Shown here: positions 45,420 to 51,179 of the stretch, one piece after another
Position numbering within the stretch: position 1 is the first letter of the stretch
Layout of the letters: every line of letters begins with the position of its first letter
Origin: Streptomyces apocyni
Lineage (GTDB): Bacteria; Actinomycetota; Actinomycetes; Streptomycetales; Streptomycetaceae
Length of the DNA stretch: 51,179 nt
Direction: 5' to 3'
NCBI RefSeq assembly: GCF_009739465.1
Contig: NZ_WHOM01000078.1
Location: 1 to 51,179 of the forward strand
Made by a program: the position numbers and the translations under genes
The notes under the pieces: model-generated
Database searches by the model: none
What the model saw: only the letters and a program-made list of their open reading frames with translations
What the model was told of the DNA's origin: nothing

Positions 45420-46100
45420 TCAGGAGAGCAGGTCGTCTACTTGCGCTTCGCCTTCACGGTACCTGCGCGCGATCTCGGTGCTGCAATCGTCCGCGACCCG
45501 CTGGAGTTCCTGACGGCGCCGGGAGACCTGCTGCTCGTAGCGGACCAGCCGCCCTATACCGGTGTGCAGCTCGTCATCCGTACGGGCGTCCAGGTCGGAG
45601 AGCTCGACCTCGGCGAGCATCTCGGACGCCAGCCCGCCGTACTCCTCGCTGTGCGGGGTGCCGAGCGTCACATGGCGGGCGGACGAGCGGTGCCGCGACG
45701 GAGTGTCGGCGAGGATCTCCGAGAGGCGGCCGACGACGGCGCCAGCGGACACCGCGGAGCCGGACGCGGCGGACATGGGCCCGGCCCCGGACCTCGCCCC
45801 GGACCCGGACCCGTTCAGCGGGGCCGCCACCAGGCCGTCGCCGCCGCGCCGCGCCAGCTCGGCCCGCAGGATGTCGATCCGCCCCTGGAGCAGCCGCCGT
45901 ACGTAGCTGAGGTCAGCTTCGTCCTGCTGCGAGGTGCGGCGCAGCGTCCGGAGCTCGGCCAGCCGCAGTACGCCCAGGTCGTGCTCCGGCACGGCGGGCA
46001 GCGGGGGCGCCACAGGACCGCCGCTGCCGGAGCGCTGGGCGGGCGGGCGTGGTGGCGAGGCAACCGCGGGCTGCCCGGTGCTGCTCGGAGTGCTGCTCAT
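45420..46100 (-). CDS. rsiG: RsiG, c-di-GMP-armed anti-sigma factor for WhiG
   Basis: 226 residues from ATG 46100. In S. venezuelae RsiG holds sigma-WhiG inactive when bound to a c-di-GMP dimer, delaying sporulation. The signature E(X)3S(X)2R(X)3Q(X)3D occurs twice: E61, S65, R68, Q72, D76 in EADLSYVRRLLQGRID, and E189, S193, R196, Q200, D204 in EQQVSRRRQELQRVAD. Both lie in long helices joined by a variable, Gly/Ser/Ala-rich linker, fitting the antiparallel coiled coil. Orphan gene; whiG is not in the window. Confidence 0.93.
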   Translation of the reverse strand: MSSTPSSTGQPAVASPPRPPAQRSGSGGPVAPPLPAVPEHDLGVLRLAELRTLRRTSQQDEADLSYVRRLLQGRIDILRAELARRGGDGLVAAPLNGSGSGARSGAGPMSAASGSAVSAGAVVGRLSEILADTPSRHRSSARHVTLGTPHSEEYGGLASEMLAEVELSDLDARTDDELHTGIGRLVRYEQQVSRRRQELQRVADDCSTEIARRYREGEAQVDDLLS

Positions 46101-46292
46101 GGTGGAACCGTCCCCTCGACCGGTGCGGCACACCGCGCGGGTGTGTCGCGTGGGTGCATCGTGTCACCCCGGATGCCTGAGATGTGGCGGAGTGCACCCG
46201 AACGGCCCGGAAAGGCCCATGGCATTACCTGGCGGATGATGCCTTCGGGCTATCCCACGGCGATGTCAGTGACACACGGCATCATGGCCGCT

Positions 46293-46718
46293 ATGCGAGC
46301 AGTGGTACAGCGTGTGGACGGCGCGAGCGTCGTCGTGGACGGCGAGACGGTCGGCGAGATCAAGGGCGAGGGGCTGTGCGCCCTGGTGGGGGTGACGCAT
46401 GAGGACACCAAGGAGAAGGCGGCGCAGCTGGCCAGAAAGCTCTGGTCGGTCCGCATGCTGGGCGACGAGAAGTCGTGCAGCGACATCGACGCCCCGCTCC
46501 TGGTGATCAGCCAGTTCACGCTGTACGGCGACGCCCGCAAGGGCCGCCGCCCGACGTGGAACGCGGCGGCGCCGGGCGACGTCGCCGAGCCCCTGGTCGA
46601 CGAGGTGGTGGCCCAGCTCCGGGCGCTGGGCGCGACGGTGGCGACGGGCCGCTTCGGCGCGCAGATGCGGGTGTCGCTGACGAACGACGGCCCGTTCACG
46701 GTGCTCCTGGAAATATGA
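46293..46718 (+). CDS. dtd: D-aminoacyl-tRNA deacylase
   Basis: 141 residues from ATG 46293. Removes D-amino acids (or Gly) misloaded on tRNA. Signature motifs: MRAVVQRVDGASVVVDGE at the N-terminus, SQFTLYGDARKGRRP and NDGPFTVLLE (the Gly-cisPro region in cross-subunit contact). Divergent from rsiG, converges on the ygfZ-type gene. Confidence 0.95.
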   Translation: MRAVVQRVDGASVVVDGETVGEIKGEGLCALVGVTHEDTKEKAAQLARKLWSVRMLGDEKSCSDIDAPLLVISQFTLYGDARKGRRPTWNAAAPGDVAEPLVDEVVAQLRALGATVATGRFGAQMRVSLTNDGPFTVLLEI

Positions 46719-46801
46719 GCGGGCCGGGCGGGTTGCGGGGCCGGTCGCCGGGCCGGACTGAGGCTCGCCCCTACGCCCCTACCCCCTAAGCCCCTGCAGC
46801 C

Positions 46802-47782
46802 CTACGGCTCGACCACGACCTCCTGGGCCGCCGCCGTGGTCTCCGCGAGCAGCTCCGCGTCCATCGGCACATTGCGCTTGACCAGGGCCAACGCGATCGG
46901 CCCCAGCTCATGGTGGCGGGCTGAAGTCGTCACGAACCCCAGCTTGCGCCCGTCCGGACCGTCCGCTGCCAGCCGGATCTCAGCGCCAGGCCCGGGCAGG
47001 TGCACCTCGCTCCCGTCCAGGTGCAGGAAGACCAGTCGGCGCGGCGGCTTGCCCAGGTTGTGGACCCGGGCGACCGTTTCCTGGCCCCGGTAGCAGCCCT
47101 TCTGCAGATGGACCGCGGAGCCGATCCAGCCCAGCTCGTGCGGGATCGTCCGGTGGTCGGTCTCGAAGCCGAGCCGCGGCCGGTGGGCCTCCACGCGCAG
47201 GGCCTCGTAGGCGAGGATGCCGATGGCCGGACCGTTGGCCTCCGCGTACGCCTCAAGCCCGGCGCGCGGCAGGAAGAGGTCACGGCCGTGCGCGGTCTCC
47301 CGTACGGTGGCGCCGTCCGGCACCGGGGCGATCGACCCGGCCGGAAGGTACACGACCGCGAACTCGTCGGTCCGGTCGGCGACTTCCACCCGGTAGAAGA
47401 ACTTCATCGACTCCAGGTACGCGATCAGCGCGTCCTGGGTGCCGGGCTCGACATGCGCCCAGGTGGTCTCGCCGTCGTCGACGAGATAGAGAGCGTGCTC
47501 GATATGACCGTGCGCGGACAGAATCAACGCCTCGGTCGCCTGCCCGGCGGGCAGCTCGCTGACGTGCTGGGTGAGCAGCAGATGCAGCCAGCTGAGCCGG
47601 TCGGAGCCGGTGACGGTGACCACGCCGCGGTGCGAGAGATCAACAAATCCGCTGCCGTCGGCGAGGGTCCGCTGTTCCCGGAACAGCTCGCCGTAGTGCG
47701 CGGCTACGCCCTCGTCCGGCCCCTCCGCGGGAACCGCACCGGGCAGGGCCAGCAGGGGGCTGCTCTTCGTATGACGCTGCAT
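46802..47782 (-). CDS. ygfZ: YgfZ/GcvT-domain folate-binding protein
   Basis: 326 residues. YgfZ-type proteins aid repair or assembly of Fe-S enzymes. Seen: the hallmark KGCYRGQE motif with its conserved Cys, VDLSHRGVVTVTGSDRLSWLHLLLTQ in the folate-binding domain, and the C-terminal beta barrel (RLVFLHLDG). ATG at 47782 chosen because AGGGTGAG lies 5 nt upstream; a GTG at 47788 is also possible. It sits just after nur, 34 bp away, likely in the same transcription unit. Confidence 0.92.
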   Translation of the reverse strand: MQRHTKSSPLLALPGAVPAEGPDEGVAAHYGELFREQRTLADGSGFVDLSHRGVVTVTGSDRLSWLHLLLTQHVSELPAGQATEALILSAHGHIEHALYLVDDGETTWAHVEPGTQDALIAYLESMKFFYRVEVADRTDEFAVVYLPAGSIAPVPDGATVRETAHGRDLFLPRAGLEAYAEANGPAIGILAYEALRVEAHRPRLGFETDHRTIPHELGWIGSAVHLQKGCYRGQETVARVHNLGKPPRRLVFLHLDGSEVHLPGPGAEIRLAADGPDGRKLGFVTTSARHHELGPIALALVKRNVPMDAELLAETTAAAQEVVVEP

Positions 47783-47816
47783 ATCCACTCACCCTACGAC
47801 CCGATGGGCGCCTTTT

Positions 47817-48329
47817 TTATTTCCCCCTGCCGGTCCCGTGCCCGGCGCCCTGCTTGGCGGCCTGCTCGGCCTCCTGCTTGGCGCCCTTCTCGACGCCCTG
47901 CTCGGCCTCCCGCTTGGCGGAGCAGGCCGCGCACCGGCCGAAGATGGCGAAGTGCTTCATATCGGTCTCGAACCCGAAGGTGCCGCGCAGCTTGGCGATG
48001 AACTCGTCGGCGACCTCGACGTCGGCCTCGATCACGTTCGTACAGTCCCGGCACACCAGGTGGATGTGATGGTGGCGGTCCGCGAGGTGGTACGTGGGGG
48101 CGCCGTGCCCGAGGTGGGCGTGGCTGACCAGACCGAGCTCCTCCAGGAGCTCAAGCGTCCGGTAGACGGTGGAGATATTGACCCCGGAGGCGGTCTTGCG
48201 CACCTCGCCGAGGATGTCGTCCGGGGTCGCGTGCTCCAGGGCGTCGACGGCTTCGAGCACCAGCTGCCGCTGAGGCGTCAGCCGGTAGCCGCGCTGCCGC
48301 AGATCGCTCTTCCAGTCGATGCTCTCCAC
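47817..48329 (-). CDS. nur: Nur, nickel-responsive Fur-family regulator
   Basis: 170 residues from GTG 48329. Nur represses nickel uptake and sodF in Streptomyces. Opening WKSDLRQRGYRLTPQRQLVLEAVD is nearly the remembered S. coelicolor Nur sequence. Ni-site ligands His33, His86, His88, His90 and M-site ligands His70, His72, His126 are all present at the published numbering, which also supports the chosen start. Cys93/96 and Cys133/136 form CxxC pairs. The last 30 residues are an added Glu/Lys/Ala/Gln-rich tail not expected in Nur (about 145 residues). No strong ribosome site at the GTG. Confidence 0.9.
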   Translation of the reverse strand: MESIDWKSDLRQRGYRLTPQRQLVLEAVDALEHATPDDILGEVRKTASGVNISTVYRTLELLEELGLVSHAHLGHGAPTYHLADRHHHIHLVCRDCTNVIEADVEVADEFIAKLRGTFGFETDMKHFAIFGRCAACSAKREAEQGVEKGAKQEAEQAAKQGAGHGTGRGK

Positions 48330-48382
48330 GTACGTCAGTCTAGAGGGCACCGGAGACAATCCGCTGGGCCGCGCATGGCGCA

Positions 48383-50320
48383 TCAGGGTCGGTAGACCTT
48401 CGTGCAGAGCAGCGTGCGCTTGTTGTTCACCAGCCAGGCCCGGTACCGCGTCTGGTCGCCTGAGACGCGGCGGCAGTTGCTCACGCTCGCACCCGCCGGG
48501 GCCCGGTAGACACCGGTGATATGCATGATCCGGTCGTACCCGACCGGGACCCGCTGGCTGCGGCAGTTCACGCCGGTGAGCGCGCCGAGCCGGATCCTGT
48601 CGCCCGACTGCTTGCCGAGCAGGCAGAAGCCCACCCGGTAGATGCGGGTGAGGCAGAGCTTTCTGACCTGGCCGCTGGTGCGGTAGCTCCAGGAGCCCTC
48701 GCCGATGCCGTTGGGGCAGCTTGTCGCGCGGGTTCTGGTGACGCGGACGTACGCGTTGGTGCTGCCGCACGGCACCGCGCGGGGCGGGACGCTGGCGCTC
48801 CACCTTATGGCCGTGCCGCCGCGGCCGGTGTCGTACACCGGGAGGCAGGAGCCCGCCCTGACGTTCCTGAAGGCGATCTCGGTGGGGTCTGGTCTTGGGG
48901 GCGTGGTCCGGGGCCGGGTCCGGGTCCGGGTGGGTGTCGGAGTGGGCGTCGTGGTCCGAGGTCGGGTCCGAGTGGATGTGGGCGTGGGCCTGGGGGTGGG
49001 TGTGAGGGCGGGGCTGTCACGGTCGCGGCCGATCGAGGTGCCACCCGAGCTGGCTACAGAACCGCCGGTGGTGAGCCCACTGGACGCCCCGCTCCTCGAC
49101 ACCCCGCTCGTCGACGCGCCGCTGGTGGAGTTGCCGCTGGTGGAGTTACTGCCCGTATTGCCCCCGTCCCAGGGCTGCCAGATGAATACCGCGATCGCGA
49201 TCAACACGGCCACCACCCAGGAACCACCTCCGCTGGATGAGGACTTGGCGGGCGGCTGGAGCGGTGGAGTGTGGGAGGGCGGCGGCGCCGGGGGCTGGGC
49301 TTTCGGCTTTGAGGGCTTTGGCTTTGGGGGCTTTGACTTTGGCTGAGCCTGCGGGCGCGAAGGGCCTCCGGAGGCCGGGCCTCCCGGTTTCTGCCCCAGC
49401 GCCCGCCCCTCCGCCTCGTACGCCTTGATCAGCGCCGTCCAGTCGCGAGGCAGCCACCGCTGCTCGCCACGCGACCCGGAGCCCGACCCGGTCGGCGGTT
49501 TGAGCCCCTCAAGACAGCGCCGCAGTACGTCGTCGGGCTCGGGCCGCTCGGTGGGTGCGGCCGCCAGACAGGGCCGAAGCAGTCGGTCCAACTCCGGTGG
49601 CAGCCCGCTCAGATCGAGCTCACAACGCTGGACCAGGTTCAGCAGGCGAAGGCTGTCGGCGGTGTCCGCGTAGGGCGGGCGGCCCGTGGCGAGGAAGAAG
49701 AGGGTCGCGGCCAGCGAGTACACGTCGGACGCCATGGTGGACTGCTCGCCGCGCGCCTGCTCAGGGGAGGTGAAGGCGATGGTGCCGAGTGTCAGGGTCG
49801 TACGCGTGATGTCGTACGCGTGGGAGATGCCGAAGTCGATGACACGGGGCCCGGCCAGCGGCAGCAGAACGTTCTGGGGTTTGACGTCACGGTGGATGAT
49901 GCCCTTTTCGTGTAGGGCCACCAAGGCCCGCGCGATCCCCGCCCCCATCCAGCGCACGGCCGGTACCGGCAGCCGCCCACCCCTGCGGACCAGCTCGGAC
50001 AGGGCAGGGGCCGGTATGTACTCGATGGCCATCCAGGGTCTGTCGTCATCCGGATCAGCGTCGAGAACGCGGGCCGTGTAGGCGCTGTCGACCCTCCGGG
50101 CCAGCTCCACCTCGCGGGCGAAGCGGCGCCGGTCAGTGTCGCTGACCGGACCGTCGGCGAGCAGGGTCTTGACCGCGACGGGCGCGCCGCCGTTGCCCAG
50201 GGGCCGGGCGAGGTAGATCCGCCCCATGCCTCCCGAGGAGAGCCGCCCGATGAGGCGGTAGCGGCCGAGCCTGCGTGGGTCCTCGTCGTTGTTGAGCGGC
50301 TTCACTTCAATCAGGCCCAT
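48383..50320 (-). CDS. Transmembrane Ser/Thr protein kinase with eight-Cys outer domain
   Basis: 645 residues from ATG 50320 behind GGGAGGGG. Kinase domain (20-275): Gly loop SSGGMGRIY, catalytic Lys51, His-Arg-Asp with Asp145, DFG with Asp162, and the SPEQARGE activation segment of PknB-like kinases. Pro/Lys-rich juxtamembrane region (310-362), one membrane helix (about 367-381), Ser/Thr- then Thr/Pro/Arg-rich linker, then an outer domain (about 495-645) with eight Cys (AGSCLPVY, AVPCGS, TSCPNG, KLCLTR, GFCLLG, GVNCRS, VSNCRR, LLCTKV). No PASTA domains. Signal unknown. Reads towards nur. Confidence 0.93.
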   Translation of the reverse strand: MGLIEVKPLNNDEDPRRLGRYRLIGRLSSGGMGRIYLARPLGNGGAPVAVKTLLADGPVSDTDRRRFAREVELARRVDSAYTARVLDADPDDDRPWMAIEYIPAPALSELVRRGGRLPVPAVRWMGAGIARALVALHEKGIIHRDVKPQNVLLPLAGPRVIDFGISHAYDITRTTLTLGTIAFTSPEQARGEQSTMASDVYSLAATLFFLATGRPPYADTADSLRLLNLVQRCELDLSGLPPELDRLLRPCLAAAPTERPEPDDVLRRCLEGLKPPTGSGSGSRGEQRWLPRDWTALIKAYEAEGRALGQKPGGPASGGPSRPQAQPKSKPPKPKPSKPKAQPPAPPPSHTPPLQPPAKSSSSGGGSWVVAVLIAIAVFIWQPWDGGNTGSNSTSGNSTSGASTSGVSRSGASSGLTTGGSVASSGGTSIGRDRDSPALTPTPRPTPTSTRTRPRTTTPTPTPTRTRTRPRTTPPRPDPTEIAFRNVRAGSCLPVYDTGRGGTAIRWSASVPPRAVPCGSTNAYVRVTRTRATSCPNGIGEGSWSYRTSGQVRKLCLTRIYRVGFCLLGKQSGDRIRLGALTGVNCRSQRVPVGYDRIMHITGVYRAPAGASVSNCRRVSGDQTRYRAWLVNNKRTLLCTKVYRP

Positions 50321-50616
50321 GCCGCGCCCCTCCCACCAGCCCGCCCGCCCCAGTGACGCCACGTCAAATGGTGGCACAGAGAGCCGAGTTCGACTGCCGC
50401 TTCGCCCCACCCAGAAGCCCCCACGACCTCCGCCCGCGCCAGCCCTGCCTCCCGCGAGCAACCCCCACATATGAAAGGTGCCGACCCCGCACCAGAACGG
50501 GCTTGAGGCTGAGGCTGAGGCTGAGGTGAACGGGTCAACGCCGAGGTCACCCAGTGTCCGCGAGGGTGCGGGGATGGCCGCCCTCTTGTCTCGATGGTCG
50601 CGGGGCCGGGCCGGCC
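50321..50616. other. Gene-free stretch upstream of kinase
   Basis: No convincing gene. It includes the ribosome site and probable promoter of the kinase and the (GAGGCT)3-GAGGTG hexamer repeat at 50505-50528. Confidence 0.5.
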
Positions 50617-50678
50617 GTCAAGGGCGCTCCCTACGGTCGCGTCGGCTGCGCCGATTCCGCTGTCGCTCCACCCTTGAC
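50617..50678. repeat. 62-bp element with 8-bp inverted ends
   Basis: Ends GTCAAGGG (50617-50624) and CCCTTGAC (50671-50678) are perfect complements. The interior GCGCTCCCTACGGTCGC looks like an intergenic sequence I associate with dispersed Streptomyces repeats. Status uncertain. Confidence 0.45.
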
Positions 50679-50806
50679 ACCCGTCCCGTCCCCGCTATGC
50701 AGGCTGTGGGAGGGCGGCTCAGGGGAGGCGGCGGGCAGCGCTTCGGGAGGGGCGAGCGTTTCGCTGCCGGGTGCGGACCGGTTGTTGGGGCGCATGAGGG
50801 GGGCGG

Positions 50807-51179
50807 GGTGGTCCGACACCGGCTCAGCGGCTGCGGCAGGTGGGGGTGACCGGTGCGCACGAGCGGGATGGGTGGTCCAACACCGGCTCAGCGACTGCGG
50901 CAGGTGGGAGTGGCCGGTGCGCACGAAGGGGTGGGGTGGTTCGACACCGGCTCAGCGACCGCAGGCTGTGGGGGCTTCGGGTGTGCACGAAGGGCTGGGT
51001 GCGTGCTCGCCCCGGCTCGGCGTCTGCGGGTCGTGGGTGATCCGAGCGCACCAAGGCCGGGTGGGAGTGTGGTGCCGGCTCGGCGGCTGCGGCATGGTGG
51101 GGGTGACCGGGCGCGCGAGCGGCGCGTGGGAGTGGCGCCCGGCCTGGCGGCCACCGGCCGGTGGGGCGGGAGGGTACGT
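50807..51179. repeat. About six imperfect copies of a 64-bp tandem repeat, continues past the edge
   Basis: The anchor CCGGCTC (or CCGGCCT) falls at 50819, 50883, 50947, 51012, 51075 and 51139, spacings 64, 64, 65, 63, 64. Each unit also has a GGTGG(T)TC-type head, GCG(A/G)(C/T)TGCGG in the middle and GTGCGCACGA near the end, drifting in later copies. 64 is not a multiple of 3 and gaps vary by one, so it is not a coding repeat. Confidence 0.88.

Noticed and set aside
50478..50849. Plus-strand 123-codon frame after the kinase
   Set aside because: Arg/Gly-rich, runs across the inverted-repeat element and into the 64-bp array, with no ribosome site or motifs.
50807..51179. CRISPR array
   Set aside because: The repeat is contiguous 64-bp units that diverge along their whole length; there are no constant repeats with unique spacers and no cas genes.

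Overview
The window is high-GC actinomycete DNA and reads as a Streptomyces chromosome. The strongest reasons are a phoR-phoP/phoU block with PHO boxes, a mycothiol gene (mshA), msiK, rsiG with both c-di-GMP signatures, a Nur-type Fur protein with all expected metal ligands, and GTG/TTG starts behind purine-rich ribosome sites. From memory, the gene order from msiK (6.2 kb) through rlmB-cysS-ispF-ispD-carD, phoP/phoR/phoU, gpmA, mshA and the HBHA-like locus to rsiG-dtd-ygfZ-nur (48 kb) follows the S. coelicolor SCO4240-to-SCO4179 stretch in reverse numbering. No species can be named from sequence alone.

Regions: (1) 1-4.04 kb, minus strand: an MbtH-like gene followed by an NRPS that runs off the left edge, with domains C-A-T and the start of an epimerisation domain; its A-domain pocket reads as threonine. 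(2) 4.04-5.87 kb: a decayed stretch with a 9-bp tandem repeat, a frameshifted HAD-hydrolase remnant and a broken ISKra4-type transposase, bounded by a tRNA-Thr(TGT) and its terminator. (3) 5.9-31.5 kb: mostly core genes, including sugar-ABC ATPase msiK, a nucleotidyltransferase, a DoxX-type membrane protein, rlmB, cysS, ispF/ispD overlapping, carD, a lipoprotein, phoP/phoR against phoU, an unlisted 50-residue Cys/Gly-rich peptide, gpmA, an MFS carrier, ybjN-type gene, mshA, a methyltransferase, an NlpC/P60 hydrolase, a PP2C-type response regulator, and an XRE/HBHA-like/DUF2516 locus whose layout recalls Rv0474-Rv0476.

(4) 31.5-42.9 kb: an accessory block of stand-alone drug-response modules, each with its own regulator: MarR + MFS; AraC + VOC + UvrA-like ATPase; HxlR facing an imine-reductase-like enzyme; quinone oxidoreductase; TetR facing a DrrA/DrrB-type ABC exporter whose ATPase carries a hexanucleotide-repeat tail; then a frameshifted regulator-like remnant. 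(5) 42.9-50.3 kb: Eis-type acetyltransferase, asparaginase-II-type protein, rsiG, dtd, ygfZ-type, nur and a transmembrane Ser/Thr kinase with an eight-cysteine outer domain. (6) 50.3-51.18 kb: no convincing gene; an inverted-repeat element and about six imperfect copies of a 64-bp tandem repeat running off the right edge.

No CRISPR array, integrase or prophage is visible. The candidates I consider most worth a second look are the Cys-rich peptide, the 64-bp array, the AraC-VOC-UvrA cassette, the leaderless marR promoter/operator and the 28-bp palindrome upstream of the XRE gene.
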